The position numbers and the translations under genes were made by a program. A stretch of 64,000 nucleotides of DNA from Pseudomonas kermanshahensis (GTDB lineage: Bacteria > Pseudomonadota > Gammaproteobacteria > Pseudomonadales > Pseudomonadaceae), in contig NZ_JABWRY020000001.1 of the NCBI RefSeq assembly GCF_014269205.2, positions 1-64,000 of the forward strand, given 5' to 3'. Every line of letters starts with the position of its first letter. Position 1 is the stretch's first letter. Shown here piece after piece: positions 26,993-36,514 of this stretch. The notes beneath the pieces were generated by a model. It did no database searches, was not told where the DNA came from, and worked only from the letters and a program-made list of their open reading frames with translations.

Positions 26993-28975
26993 TCACGCGC
27001 CAGATGAGGTCGGCGTTTGTGCGGGAACATTCCTGCTAAGCAGGGCGAGAAGCTGCGATTTTTCCTCACTGCTCAACTCGCTTTGACGTGCTTTCCTGAG
27101 CAGATGTTCCAGGCTGCGCTCGCGTTGGCGGGCGGACAAGCTAGTTATAGTGTCGAAAAACTGTTGTTCAAGGTTGTCGGCTACGATCAGCCATTCCTTC
27201 TCGGCCAGCGCCCGCAGCAAACGGCCCTGTTCAGTGCCGTGCCAGCGTGCGATCAACTGCATTGAGCTTAGCCCAGGATTCTTCTGAGCGGCTTCGATCA
27301 ATGCCACCAGCAACTGGCTGTACAGGTGCTCTTCGTCGGCGAAGTGGCTGGCATCTTCCACCTTGCCGGCCAGTAATGGGTGGTGCAGCAACGTGCGCAA
27401 GGCCGCCAGGGTCGGGGGCTCCACGGGTGCCGGGGTGCGCGGTGGGGCCTCGTCGCGTTGCTGCCAGGGCTTGCCGCCTTTGCGGTTTTTGTCCCAAGGC
27501 TTGTCGCTCCACGGCTTCTTGCCGCCCGCCTTGTTCGGCTTCCATTGTTGCTCTTGCTGCGCCGGCGCGTAGTCGTGCTGCGGCATGTCGCCGTAGTCAG
27601 GCGTGTAGCTGGCCATGGCATCGTAGTCATAGCCCGGATCGTAGTCCGGGACGCTGCTACTGGCTGCCGGTTGTTGGGCCAGTTGCTCGACTTGCTGAGG
27701 GTCGAGGCCGGTGATTTCCTTCAGGCGGTTACGCATCAACTGACGCAAGTTGGCGCCAGGGATTTTTTCGATCAACGGTGCAGCCAGGGTCGCCAAATGC
27801 GCCTTGCCTTCTAGCGAGCGCGGGTCAGCTTCGGCGCTCAGTTGCTCGAAAAAGTAATCTGCCAGGGGTTGGGCATGCTGGTTGATGCGTGCCATGAAGG
27901 CATCGGTGCCTTCGGCGCGCACCAGGCTGTCCGGGTCTTCGCCTTCGGGCAGGAACAGAAAGCGTGCGCGGCGGCCGTCCTGCAGGGCCGACAGGGTCGA
28001 CTCCAGCGCGCGCCAGGCCGCCTTGCGCCCGGCCTGGTCGCCGTCGAAACAGAACAGCACGCTGGGCACCACGCGGAACAGGCGCTTGAGGTGCTCTTCG
28101 CTGGTGGCGGTACCGAGGGTGGCGACGGCGTTGCGCAGGCCCTGCTGGGCCAGTGCGATGACGTCCATGTAGCCTTCGACGACGATGATTTCGTCGAGGT
28201 TGCGGTTGTGCTTGCGCGCCTCGTAAAGCCCGTAGAGTTCCTGGCCTTTATGAAAAACCGGGGTTTCCGGGGAGTTGAGGTACTTGGGTTTGTCGTCACC
28301 CAGTACGCGGCCGCCGAAGGCGATCACGCGGCCACGGCTGTCGCGGATCGGGAACATCACGCGGTCGCGGAAGCGGTCATAGCGTTTGCCGGTTTCGGCG
28401 TTCTCGATCAGCAGGCCGGCATCGATCATGACCTTTTGCTGCAGGGTGTCGGCGCCCAAGTGCTTGAGCAGGTTGTCCCAGCCAGGTGGCGCGAAGCCCA
28501 GGCCGAAGTCCCGGGCAATCTCCCCAGACAGGCCGCGGCCTTTGAGGTAGTCCACCGCCGCTTTGCGGGTGGGGTGGTTGCGCAGTGCCTGGCGGTAGAA
28601 TTCGGTAGCGGCTTCCAGTAGCGGATACAGCGGTGAATCGGTTGGCTGGCGCGGCTTTTGTGCGCGACGGCCTTCTTCGCGGGGCACTTCCATGCCAGCG
28701 GCGCGGGCCAGTTCCTCGACGGCCTGGGGGAAGTCCAGGTTGTCGTGGTCCATGACGAAGCCGAGGGCGTTGCCACCGGCGCCGCAACCGAAGCAGTAAT
28801 AGAACTGCTTGTCGGGGCTGACCGTGAAGGACGGGGTCTTTTCCTTGTGGAACGGGCAGCAGGCCGAGTAGTTTTTGCCGGTTTTTTTCAGCTGGACGCG
28901 CGAACTCACCACGTCGACAATGTCGAGGCGGTTGATAAGGTCGTCAATGAAACTCTGGGGAATCAGCCCGGCCAT
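26993..28975 (-). CDS. dnaG: DnaG, DNA primase
   Basis: A 660-residue primase that lays RNA primers for replication. The N-terminal zinc-binding domain is CPFHKEKTPSFTVSPDKQF followed by CFGCGAGGNA (about 38-65). The Toprim catalytic core contains EGYMDVIALAQQGL and the acidic metal site CFDGDQAGRKA. The linker around residues 430-530 is rich in Tyr, Gln, Lys and Pro (for instance KPNKAGGKKPWSDKPW), and the C-terminal helicase-binding domain interacts with DnaB. Start at 28975 gives the conserved MAGLIPQSFIDDLINRLDIVDVV; an upstream ATG seven codons earlier lacks conservation. A 312-bp spacer separates it from rpsU. Confidence 0.98.
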   Translation of the reverse strand: MAGLIPQSFIDDLINRLDIVDVVSSRVQLKKTGKNYSACCPFHKEKTPSFTVSPDKQFYYCFGCGAGGNALGFVMDHDNLDFPQAVEELARAAGMEVPREEGRRAQKPRQPTDSPLYPLLEAATEFYRQALRNHPTRKAAVDYLKGRGLSGEIARDFGLGFAPPGWDNLLKHLGADTLQQKVMIDAGLLIENAETGKRYDRFRDRVMFPIRDSRGRVIAFGGRVLGDDKPKYLNSPETPVFHKGQELYGLYEARKHNRNLDEIIVVEGYMDVIALAQQGLRNAVATLGTATSEEHLKRLFRVVPSVLFCFDGDQAGRKAAWRALESTLSALQDGRRARFLFLPEGEDPDSLVRAEGTDAFMARINQHAQPLADYFFEQLSAEADPRSLEGKAHLATLAAPLIEKIPGANLRQLMRNRLKEITGLDPQQVEQLAQQPAASSSVPDYDPGYDYDAMASYTPDYGDMPQHDYAPAQQEQQWKPNKAGGKKPWSDKPWDKNRKGGKPWQQRDEAPPRTPAPVEPPTLAALRTLLHHPLLAGKVEDASHFADEEHLYSQLLVALIEAAQKNPGLSSMQLIARWHGTEQGRLLRALAEKEWLIVADNLEQQFFDTITSLSARQRERSLEHLLRKARQSELSSEEKSQLLALLSRNVPAQTPTSSGA

Positions 28976-29287
28976 GGCAGTCTCGTCATCTGGCAACTGG
29001 CAAGTCTAATCGCTCACGCGCCGGTTGGGGCGAATGCTGCAAGGGGAAGTGCGAGGGAAGTATGTGCTCGTCGCCAGCCAATGAAGGCTCGTCAGACAGG
29101 ACGTGCACGATCTGGTCAATGACCAGCTCTGACGTTTCAGGCAGGTTGCCCCCATGCAGTTCGCATGAAGCGAGTGCGTAAAAGGCCTTGAGCTAGCTGC
29201 CCAAGTTTGAAGCAGTTGTGAAGCAACCGCTGCCATCGGCCCGGCGGTGAGCCGGGCAGGGCAGAAGCTTTGCGTAGAACGTCTGTA
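28976..29287 (-). other. rpsU-dnaG intergenic spacer with attenuator-like hairpin
   Basis: 312 bp without a convincing gene. Near its upstream end on the minus strand, GCCCGGC-TCACC-GCCGGGC (29239-29257) forms a 7-bp stem without a T-run, 31 bp after the rpsU stop. In E. coli a terminator in this spacer lowers dnaG expression relative to rpsU; this hairpin may be the counterpart. A small open frame at 29006-29236 has no coding character. Confidence 0.6.
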
Positions 29288-29503
29288 TTAGTACAGACGA
29301 ACGGCGCGGCGCTGTTCGCGCTGAACTTTCTTGGCGTGGCGCTTAACAGCAGCAGCTGCTTTACGCTTACGCTCGGCGGTCGGCTTCTCGTAAAACTCGC
29401 GGCTACGAACTTCAGCCAGTACACCGGCTTTTTCGCAGGAGCGCTTGAAACGACGCAGAGCTACGTCGAAGGGTTCGTTCTCTTTAACTTTGACGGCTGG
29501 CAT
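29288..29503 (-). CDS. rpsU: Ribosomal protein bS21
   Basis: A 71-residue, very basic small-subunit protein that helps 16S rRNA pair with the Shine-Dalgarno sequence. [27 protein letters not shown] is the canonical start and the Lys/Arg/Ala-rich tail ends EQRRAVRLY. First gene of the macromolecular synthesis operon with dnaG and rpoD. It is divergent from tsaD across 204 bp (29504-29707), which must carry both promoters; AGGTAGCCCTGG before the ATG is the ribosome site. Confidence 0.98.
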   Translation of the reverse strand: MPAVKVKENEPFDVALRRFKRSCEKAGVLAEVRSREFYEKPTAERKRKAAAAVKRHAKKVQREQRRAVRLY

Positions 29504-29707
29504 CCAGGGCTACCTTAATTCATTACCGGGGTAGACGTGCTCCTGGCAAAACAAAGGTGTGCTGGAGAACGTCGGTTTTCAAGGGTTGCGGATGTTAACC
29601 CTTAGCTGGCCGGAATGCAAAGCCTCTGATCGAAAACCGCTGGTCGGCACCCGACACGGCGACTATCATGCGCGGCTTCGAATTCAGCCCCCACAAGGGA
29701 CGAGCCC

Positions 29708-30733
29708 ATGCTAGTACTGGGATTGGAAACATCCTGCGACGAAACTGGCGTCGCATTATATGACAGCGAACGCGGTTTGTTGGCCGACGCGCTGTTCAGC
29801 CAGATCGACCTGCACCGCGTGTTCGGCGGTGTGGTACCGGAGCTTGCCTCACGCGATCACGTCAAGCGCATGCTGCCGTTGATTCGCCAGGTATTGGACG
29901 AGGCTGGCTGCGTGGCCACCGAGATCGATGCCATCGCCTACACCGCGGGTCCTGGGCTGGTCGGCGCACTGCTGGTCGGCGCGTCCTGCGCCCAGGCCCT
30001 GGCGTTTGCCTGGGACATCCCGGCCATTGGCGTGCACCACATGGAAGGCCATCTTCTGGCGCCCATGCTGGAAGAAAACCCGCCCGAGTTTCCGTTCGTC
30101 GCTTTGTTGGTGTCGGGTGGCCATACCCAGTTGGTCAGGGTCGATGGCATCGGCCAGTACGAGCTGTTGGGCGAAAGCCTGGACGACGCAGCCGGTGAGG
30201 CGTTCGACAAGACCGCCAAGCTGATCGGCCTGAACTACCCCGGCGGCCCGGAAATCGCCCGGCTGGCCGAGCAGGGCGTGCCAGGGCGGTTTGTTTTCCC
30301 ACGGCCGATGACCGATCGCCCGGGGCTGGAATTCAGCTTCAGTGGCCTCAAGACCTTCGCCCTGAATACCTGGCAGCAGTGCCGTGATGCTGGCGACGAC
30401 GGTGAGCAAACCCGTTGCGACGTGTCGCTGGCATTCCAGCAGGCGGTGGTGGAGACTTTGACCATCAAGTGCAAGCGGGCCCTGAAGCAGACGGGCCTGA
30501 AGCGGCTGGTGATTGCCGGTGGTGTCAGCGCCAACAAGGCCTTGCGTGCCTCCCTCGAGGAAATGCTGGCTGGCATGAAGGGCAACGTGTACTACGCCCG
30601 CCCGCAGTTCTGCACCGACAACGGCGCGATGATCGCCTATGCCGGCTGCCAGCGCCTGTTGGCCGGGCAGCAGCAGGACCTGGCGATCAGCGTGCAGGCG
30701 CGCTGGCCGATGGAGCAGTTGCCGCCGGTCTGA
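29708..30733 (+). CDS. tsaD: TsaD, tRNA N6-threonylcarbamoyladenosine transferase
   Basis: A 341-residue ASKHA-fold enzyme that, with TsaB/TsaE, moves the threonylcarbamoyl group to A37 of tRNAs reading ANN codons. Metal-binding [11 protein letters not shown] is present, as are the nucleotide-binding [14 protein letters not shown] start, [13 protein letters not shown], and the C-terminal [13 protein letters not shown]. Formerly annotated as glycoprotease Gcp. Its gene is divergent from rpsU and converges on plsY with only 6 bp between the stops. A -10-like TATCAT sits 38 bp before the start. Confidence 0.98.
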   Translation: MLVLGLETSCDETGVALYDSERGLLADALFSQIDLHRVFGGVVPELASRDHVKRMLPLIRQVLDEAGCVATEIDAIAYTAGPGLVGALLVGASCAQALAFAWDIPAIGVHHMEGHLLAPMLEENPPEFPFVALLVSGGHTQLVRVDGIGQYELLGESLDDAAGEAFDKTAKLIGLNYPGGPEIARLAEQGVPGRFVFPRPMTDRPGLEFSFSGLKTFALNTWQQCRDAGDDGEQTRCDVSLAFQQAVVETLTIKCKRALKQTGLKRLVIAGGVSANKALRASLEEMLAGMKGNVYYARPQFCTDNGAMIAYAGCQRLLAGQQQDLAISVQARWPMEQLPPV

Positions 30734-30739
30734 AAGTTG

Positions 30740-31309
30740 TCAGAAGTGGCGTTCACGCCCGGCGAACAGGTCGCGTAGGTTGTTACGGTGGCCCCAGACG
30801 ATCATCAGCGTGAGCACGCTGATCGGCAGCAATGCCTCGGGTTCGCGCCAGGCGAGCAGGGGCAAGGTCAGCGGTGTGGCGATAAGCGCCGCCAGCGAGC
30901 TGGTACGTGTGAGGTAGAAGGTCAGCAACCAGGCCGCGATGGCCAGCAATGCCGCCGGGAAGTATAGGCCCATGAGCATGCCGGCCGCGGTTGCCACGCC
31001 CTTGCCGCCCTGGAAGCGAAAGTACAGCGGGAACAGGTGACCCAGCACCGCGCACACGCCAACCCAGGCCTGCTCCTGCAGGTCGAGGCCGGCAGCGCGG
31101 GCAAGCAATACGGGCAACAAGCCCTTGCACAGGTCGCCAAGCAGGGTCAGGATCGCCAGCTTGCGGCCTGCCAGGCGAAGCATGTTGGTGGCCCCGGCAT
31201 TGCCTGAACCGCTGGCACGGGGGTCCGGGCTGCCGAAGAGGCGGCTCAGGACAATGGCGAAGGACAGCGAGCCGAGCAGGTAGGCGAGCAGCGCCAATAA
31301 CCAAAACAT
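30740..31309 (-). CDS. plsY: PlsY, acyl-phosphate glycerol-3-phosphate acyltransferase
   Basis: A 189-residue integral membrane acyltransferase that makes lysophosphatidate from acyl-phosphate and glycerol 3-phosphate, the first committed step of phospholipid synthesis. Three family motifs are visible: [11 protein letters not shown] near residue 37 (glycerol-phosphate site), the [13 protein letters not shown] loop near 100, and the hydrophobic [14 protein letters not shown]-terminus. Five transmembrane helices are expected. Confidence 0.96.
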   Translation of the reverse strand: MFWLLALLAYLLGSLSFAIVLSRLFGSPDPRASGSGNAGATNMLRLAGRKLAILTLLGDLCKGLLPVLLARAAGLDLQEQAWVGVCAVLGHLFPLYFRFQGGKGVATAAGMLMGLYFPAALLAIAAWLLTFYLTRTSSLAALIATPLTLPLLAWREPEALLPISVLTLMIVWGHRNNLRDLFAGRERHF

Positions 31310-31383
31310 GCTAACTATTCCGGGCGAGGACGCCCTGATTCTAACGGCGCCAGTCGCCCTTGTCGTGCTGTGGAGAGAAGTGC

Positions 31384-31740
31384 TTGGACAGAGTGTTCAT
31401 CGAAGGCCTGGAAGTCGATACCGTCATCGGTGCCTATGACTGGGAGCGGGATATTCGCCAGTGCTTGCGCCTGGACCTGATTTTTGCCTGGGACAACCGC
31501 CCGGCGGCGGCCGGCGACGATCTCAGCCTGGCGCTGGACTACGCCAGTGTTTCGGCGCGTATCCAGGCATTTTCCGAACAGGCACGCTTCGAGTTGGTAG
31601 AAACCTTCGCCGAGCGCCTGGTCGCGGTGCTGATGGAAGAATTCCAGATTCCGTGGGTGCGGTTGAAGCTGACCAAGCCAGGCGCGGTTCCGGCTGCCCG
31701 TGGCGGTGTTGGCGTGGAGATCGAGCGCGGATGTCTCTGA
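31384..31740 (+). CDS. folB: FolB, dihydroneopterin aldolase
   Basis: A 118-residue enzyme of folate synthesis that cleaves 7,8-dihydroneopterin to 6-hydroxymethyl-dihydropterin and glycolaldehyde. Signatures: [20 protein letters not shown] at the start, the [10 protein letters not shown] strand, the catalytic-site region [10 protein letters not shown], and the terminal [25 protein letters not shown] at 31384 is chosen because GGAGAG lies nine bases upstream and it aligns with the usual first residue (M-D-R-V-F). It overlaps folK by 10 bp. Confidence 0.95.
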   Translation: MDRVFIEGLEVDTVIGAYDWERDIRQCLRLDLIFAWDNRPAAAGDDLSLALDYASVSARIQAFSEQARFELVETFAERLVAVLMEEFQIPWVRLKLTKPGAVPAARGGVGVEIERGCL

Positions 31741-32240
31741 ACACGGTTTACCTGGGCTTGGGCAGTAATATCGACCGGCATGCGCACTTGTGTGCCGGGC
31801 TCGATGCCTTGGCGGGCATTCTTACCGACATGCGCTGTTCGCCAGCGTTCGAAAGCCAGGCGGTCGGGATCAAGAGTGGGCCGTTCATCAACTTCGTGGT
31901 GACCGGCAAGACCGATTTGCCGTTGATGGAGCTGGACCGCCGCCTCAAGTTCATCGAGGCCGACAACGGCCGTTACGCGCCAGAGCGTAAAGGGCTGCCG
32001 CTGGATATCGACGTGCTGCTGTATGACGATCTGCACGGCACGTTCGATGGCTTGGTACTACCGCGGGCCGAGATTTTGAAAAACGCGTTTGTGCTGTGGC
32101 CATTGTCGCTGCTGGCGCCAGAGCTGGTGCACCCGGGGGTGGGCAAGCCGATGGCGCAGGTGTGGCAGGAGGCGCGGATCGATCAGGTGCTGGCGCCGGT
32201 TGCCTTTGAGTGGCGCGGGTTGCAATTGACGCCTGCCTGA
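31731..32240 (+). CDS. folK: FolK, HPPK
   Basis: A 169-residue 2-amino-4-hydroxy-6-hydroxymethyldihydropteridine pyrophosphokinase, the next folate step after FolB. VYLGLGSNIDRHAHL is the family start, and GLPLDIDVLLYDD carries the two Asp that bind magnesium. The C-terminal LVLPRAEILKNAFVLWPL is typical. ATG at 31731 lies inside the end of folB, so the two genes are translationally coupled. A REP pair follows at 32261. Confidence 0.96.
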   Translation: MSLNTVYLGLGSNIDRHAHLCAGLDALAGILTDMRCSPAFESQAVGIKSGPFINFVVTGKTDLPLMELDRRLKFIEADNGRYAPERKGLPLDIDVLLYDDLHGTFDGLVLPRAEILKNAFVLWPLSLLAPELVHPGVGKPMAQVWQEARIDQVLAPVAFEWRGLQLTPA

Positions 32241-32260
32241 TCCGGGAGATCTGGTTGCCT

Positions 32261-32360
32261 GTGCCGGCCCTTTCGCGGGCAAGCCCGCTCCCACAGGGAC
32301 CGCAAAATGCCTGAAAGCAGCGGCGTACTGGTGGGAGCGGGCTTGCCCCGCGAAAGGGCC
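32261..32360. repeat. REP-type inverted repeat pair
   Basis: Arms 32261-32297 and 32331-32360 carry CGCGGGCAAGCCCGCTCCCAC and an inverted copy that has one extra C (CGGGCTTGCCCCGCG). They lie between folK and the convergent cca gene and are probably the 3' end stabiliser of both. Confidence 0.87.
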
Positions 32361-32379
32361 AGGCAAGGCAATCGATAAA

Positions 32380-33498
32380 TCAGCCTTCTGCACCACCCTT
32401 GTAGGCAACAAGCGCCTTGAGCCGCTCACCTTTCAGCGCCTCCCCAAGCGCCTGCCCGGTCAGCCCAGCCTGCACCAGCGGCTTCACATCCACCGCCCTC
32501 GCCGCCGCCGCTGCGCCCCTTAGGTAATCAGCCTGTGGATAAGCCCGCTCGCCCTGACGCGCACGCGCATCCATCTGGCAGGCGCTGAGGAAATCGTCAA
32601 AACGCTGTGGCCGGCGGTACACATCGAACTTCTGCAACAGCCCCAGCAATGCCTCAGGATCCAGCTCAAAGGCCTGGTTGCAGTGTGTCAGGCTCTCACC
32701 CACCAGCATGGCCAGCTCCTGGCACTCGCGCGGTGCCTTGAAGCGCTGGCTGACCGCCTTGATCACTGCCGGCTGCAGCTCGCGCAGCAGGCAAGCCCAG
32801 CGCACGTGCAGCGGTTGACCGTGCAGCGCAGCCTGCTCCAGGCCTGCCAGTGCGTGATGGCTGTCGATGAGCTCAGGCAGCAACTCCTGCAAGGCGTCGC
32901 ACGCGTGCAAGACCTCGAAGAACACCTGGGGTTGCGGCTCCATCAGCGCGCGCTCGATCTCTTTCCAGCTGCGCTCAGCGGTGAGCGCTTGCAGTTCGCC
33001 GGAGGCGCTGATCTGGCGCATCAGCGCCAGCGTCTCGTCAGCGACCTTGAAGCCGAGGGGGGCGTAGCGTGCGGCAAAGCGGGCAACCCGCAGTACCCGC
33101 AGCGGGTCTTCAGCGAATGCCGGGGATACGTGGCGTAACAGGCGCCTGTCGAGATCTTCTTTACCGTGGTAGGGGTCGTACAGCGTGCCCGCATCATCCT
33201 CCGCCATCGCATTGATGGTCAGGTCGCGGCGGATCAGGTCTTCTTCGAGGGTGACGTCGGGGCTTGCATGGAAGGTAAACCCGCCGTACCCCCGCCCGCT
33301 CTTGCGCTCGGTGCGCGCCAGCGCATATTCCTCACCGCTTTTGGGGTGGATGAAAACCGGAAAATCAGCGCCCACTGGGCGATAGCCCAGGGCTTGCATC
33401 TGTTCGACGGTCGCGCCAACCACCAGCCAATCGATATCGCTGACGGGGCGCCCGAGCAAGCGGTCGCGCACGGCGCCGCCGACTTTGTAGATGTGCAT
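32380..33498 (-). CDS. cca: Cca, CCA-adding tRNA nucleotidyltransferase
   Basis: A 372-residue class II nucleotidyltransferase that repairs or adds the CCA end of tRNAs. The N-terminal head has [23 protein letters not shown] (GG and DxD metal site), then [12 protein letters not shown] and [16 protein letters not shown]. The C-terminal HD phosphohydrolase region of the E. coli enzyme is reduced: no HD pair is visible after residue 230, and the protein is about 40 residues shorter than E. coli Cca. ATG at 33498 begins the conserved [12 protein letters not shown]; an upstream in-frame ATG would add 15 non-conserved residues. Confidence 0.95.
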   Translation of the reverse strand: MHIYKVGGAVRDRLLGRPVSDIDWLVVGATVEQMQALGYRPVGADFPVFIHPKSGEEYALARTERKSGRGYGGFTFHASPDVTLEEDLIRRDLTINAMAEDDAGTLYDPYHGKEDLDRRLLRHVSPAFAEDPLRVLRVARFAARYAPLGFKVADETLALMRQISASGELQALTAERSWKEIERALMEPQPQVFFEVLHACDALQELLPELIDSHHALAGLEQAALHGQPLHVRWACLLRELQPAVIKAVSQRFKAPRECQELAMLVGESLTHCNQAFELDPEALLGLLQKFDVYRRPQRFDDFLSACQMDARARQGERAYPQADYLRGAAAAARAVDVKPLVQAGLTGQALGEALKGERLKALVAYKGGAEG

Positions 33499-33558
33499 GT
33501 ACAGCCTCCATAACTGCCCACAGGATAACCTGTTGGCAGTCATGCAGGGGCAGCGGTG

Positions 33559-35127
33559 CTAGAGGTGGTGGATGACGGCCAGGTCCATGCGGCCATAGTC
33601 GGCGCTTTCGCTGTGCTCGCCGCGGGGTGGCATGTGGTGGGTCTTCATGACCTGGTCGCCCTGAACAGTCTCCAGGTGGATGTCGAAGCCCCACAGGCGA
33701 TGCAGGTGCTTGAGCACTTCCTCGGTCGAGTCGCCCAGGGGTTTGCGGTTGTGCTGTTGGTGGCGCAGGGTCAGCGAGCGGTCGCCGCGCCGGTCGATGC
33801 TCCAGATCTGCACGTTCGGTTCGCGGTTGCCCAGGTTGTATTGCGCCGCCAGTTGCTCGCGGATGACCCGATAACCGGTCTCATCATGGATGGCGGGCAC
33901 CAACAGGTCATCGCGCTGGTCGTCGTCCAGAATGCTGAACAGCTTGAGGTCGCGGATCACCTTGGGCGACAGGTACTGCAGGATGAAGCTCTCGTCCTTG
34001 AAGCTGCTCATGGCGAACTTGATGGTCGATAGCCAGTCACTGCCGGCAATGTCGGGGAACCAGTGGCGATCCTCCTCGGTAGGGTTTTCGCAGATCCGGC
34101 GGATGTCGGTGTACATCGCAAACCCCAGCGCATAGGGGTTGATACCGTTGTAGTACGGGCTGTCAAAGCCTGGCTGGAACACCACGCTGGTGTGCGATTG
34201 CAGGAACTCCATGATGAAACCGTCGGTGACCAGGCCTTCGTCGTACAGGTCGTTCATCAGGGTGTAGTGCCAGAAGGTGGCCCACCCTTCGTTCATGACC
34301 TGGGTCTGGCGCTGTGGGTAGAAATACTGGGCGATCTTGCGCACGATGCGCACCACTTCACGCTGCCAGGGTTCGAGCAGCGGGGCGTGTTTTTCGATGA
34401 AATAGAGGATGTTTTCCTGAGGTTCGGCGGGGAAGCGCGCATCATCGCGGTCGCCGCCTTTTTCTGCGCCCTTGGGAATGGTGCGCCACAGGTCGTTGAT
34501 CTGCCGCTGCAGGTGCTCTTCACGCTCTTTTTGCCGGCGCCGTTCCTCTTCGGCGGAAATAGGGTAGGGGCGCTTGTAACGGTCGACGCCGTAGTTCATC
34601 AGGGCGTGGCAGGAGTCGATGAGGTCTTCGACCGCATCGATGCCGTGGCGCTCTTCACATTGGGCGATGTACTGCTTGGCGAACACCAGGTAGTCGATGA
34701 TCGAACTGGCATCGGTCCAGGTGCGGAACAGGTAATTGCCTTTGAAGAAGCTGTTATGGCCGTAGCAGGCGTGAGCAATCACCAGCGCCTGCATGCACAT
34801 GGTGTTTTCTTCCATCAGGTAGGCGATGCACGGATCGGAGTTGATCACGATCTCGTAGGCCAAGCCCATCTGGCCCCGACTGTAGGATTTTTCGGTGCTG
34901 AGGAACTGTTTGCCATAGGACCAGTGGTGGTAACCCAGCGGCATGCCGACCGAGGCGTAGGCATCCATCATCTGCTCGGCGGTGATCACTTCGATCTGAT
35001 TGGGGTAGGTGTCCAGGGCGTAACGCTCGGCCAGACGACTGATTTCCCGGTCGTAAGTCTGGATCAGGTCGAACGTCCACTCGGACCCGGTGGAAATGGG
35101 TTGGCGTTTCTGAGCTCTGGCGGTCAT
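33559..35127 (-). CDS. SpoVR family protein (YcgB-like)
   Basis: A 522-residue protein of the SpoVR/YcgB family, without a proven biochemical activity. Recognisable regions: [23 protein letters not shown] at the N-terminus, [30 protein letters not shown], and the conserved histidine-rich [19 protein letters not shown] and [21 protein letters not shown]. It is co-transcribed with prkA and yeaH: the yeaH stop and spoVR start share ATGA. In many bacteria the three respond to stationary phase and nitrogen or carbon stress together. Confidence 0.93.
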   Translation of the reverse strand: MTARAQKRQPISTGSEWTFDLIQTYDREISRLAERYALDTYPNQIEVITAEQMMDAYASVGMPLGYHHWSYGKQFLSTEKSYSRGQMGLAYEIVINSDPCIAYLMEENTMCMQALVIAHACYGHNSFFKGNYLFRTWTDASSIIDYLVFAKQYIAQCEERHGIDAVEDLIDSCHALMNYGVDRYKRPYPISAEEERRRQKEREEHLQRQINDLWRTIPKGAEKGGDRDDARFPAEPQENILYFIEKHAPLLEPWQREVVRIVRKIAQYFYPQRQTQVMNEGWATFWHYTLMNDLYDEGLVTDGFIMEFLQSHTSVVFQPGFDSPYYNGINPYALGFAMYTDIRRICENPTEEDRHWFPDIAGSDWLSTIKFAMSSFKDESFILQYLSPKVIRDLKLFSILDDDQRDDLLVPAIHDETGYRVIREQLAAQYNLGNREPNVQIWSIDRRGDRSLTLRHQQHNRKPLGDSTEEVLKHLHRLWGFDIHLETVQGDQVMKTHHMPPRGEHSESADYGRMDLAVIHHL

Positions 35128-36395
35128 GTGGCTAACCTGCGCTGGAAGAGTTCACGGAAGACCGGGTAGATGTCGCCGGCCGATACCAACTGCTGCTGGG
35201 CGAACGTGTCGGGGAAGCCCTCGCCGATTCGCTCGTACTCGTACCACAGCGCCTGATGCTCACGGGGGGTGATCTCAACGTAAGTGTAGTACTGCACGTG
35301 CGGCATGATTTGCTTGGAGAGGATCTCGCGGCAGATCGGCGAGTCGTCGTTCCAGTTGTCACCGTCAGAGGCTTGCGCGGCGTAAATGTTCCAATCGCTG
35401 GCCGGGTAGCGCTCGGCCATGATTTCCTGCATCAGCTTGAGTGCGCTGGAGACGATGGTGCCGCCGGTTTCCCGCGAGTAGAAGAACTCCTCTTCGTCCA
35501 CTTCCCGCGCACTGGTGTGGTGGCGGATGAAGACCACTTCGATACGGTCGTAATTGCGCTTGAGGAACAGGTACAACAGGATGAAAAAGCGCTTGGCGAT
35601 GTCTTTGGTGGCCTGGGTCATGGAGCCGGACACGTCCATCAGGCAGAACATCACCGCTTTCGAACTGGGGTTGGGCTGCTTGACCAGCAGGTTGTACTTG
35701 AGGTCGAAGGTATCGAGGAAGGGCAGGCGGTTGATGCGCGCCTTGAGGCGTTCGATCTCTTGCTCGACTTCCTGGATGTCCGTGAAATTGTCAGGTTCCT
35801 CGACCTTCAGGCGGTCGAGTTCTTTCTGCGCCTCACGCAACAGGGCGCGGCTGCTGCCGGTCAGGGCGATACGCCGGGCATGGGCCGAACGCAGGGTGCG
35901 CACGATGTTGATGCGCGACGGGTTGCCTTCGTTGGCGATACCGGCGCGTACGGTCTTGAAGGTGTCGGCACCGGTCAGGTGACGTTTGACCAGGTTGGGC
36001 AGTTCGAGGTCTTCGAACATGAACTCGAGAAACTCTTCCTGGGTGATCTGAAAGACGAATTCGTCCATGCCCTCGCCGGAGTTGCCGGCTTTGCCGCGGC
36101 CACCGCCACCACCGCCCCCCTGAGGCCTGGGGATGTGTTCGCCAGCAGTGAATTCCTTGTTGCCAGGGTGCACGATGGTCTGCTTGCCGCCACGACCGTG
36201 GTGCAACACCGGTTCATCGATGTCCCGTCCCGGAATGCTGATTTGCTCGCCATGCTCCATGTCCATGATGGAGCGGCGGCTCACGGCCTCTTCGACGGCC
36301 TTCTTGATGTGGTCACGGTAGCGCCGCAGAAAACGCTGGCGGTTGACCGTGCTCTTGTTCTTGCCGTTCAGGCGTCGGTCGATTACGTAGCTCAT
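35124..36395 (-). CDS. YeaH/YhbH family protein (DUF444, VWA-like)
   Basis: A 423-residue protein of the DUF444 family, partner of the PrkA kinase. The start [15 protein letters not shown] and [11 protein letters not shown] are typical; a Gly-rich tract ([23 protein letters not shown]) sits near residue 95. The C-terminal half has a von Willebrand A-type metal site, [16 protein letters not shown], near 250. ATG at 36395 is chosen for its GGAGGG ribosome site. The stop overlaps spoVR. Its biochemical role is unknown. Confidence 0.93.
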   Translation of the reverse strand: MSYVIDRRLNGKNKSTVNRQRFLRRYRDHIKKAVEEAVSRRSIMDMEHGEQISIPGRDIDEPVLHHGRGGKQTIVHPGNKEFTAGEHIPRPQGGGGGGGRGKAGNSGEGMDEFVFQITQEEFLEFMFEDLELPNLVKRHLTGADTFKTVRAGIANEGNPSRINIVRTLRSAHARRIALTGSSRALLREAQKELDRLKVEEPDNFTDIQEVEQEIERLKARINRLPFLDTFDLKYNLLVKQPNPSSKAVMFCLMDVSGSMTQATKDIAKRFFILLYLFLKRNYDRIEVVFIRHHTSAREVDEEEFFYSRETGGTIVSSALKLMQEIMAERYPASDWNIYAAQASDGDNWNDDSPICREILSKQIMPHVQYYTYVEITPREHQALWYEYERIGEGFPDTFAQQQLVSAGDIYPVFRELFQRRLAT

Positions 36396-36514
36396 GGTCC
36401 CTCCGGTAGCTGGGAACAGCTGCACGCTTCAAGCTACGAGCTGCACGTAAAAGCAGCTGCCGCCGCCCGAGGCTGGCACTGCAGCCTTGGGCGTGCGGTG
36501 TGTAGCTTGCCGCT

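Noticed and set aside
29006..29236. A small minus-strand frame in the rpsU-dnaG spacer
   Set aside because: Composition is Ser/Thr/Cys-rich, without a good ribosome site or known pattern; better explained as non-coding spacer.
31461..31730. Longer plus-strand frame fused ahead of folK
   Set aside because: The extension overlaps folB in another frame. Conserved folK sequence begins at 31731, with the usual short overlap.
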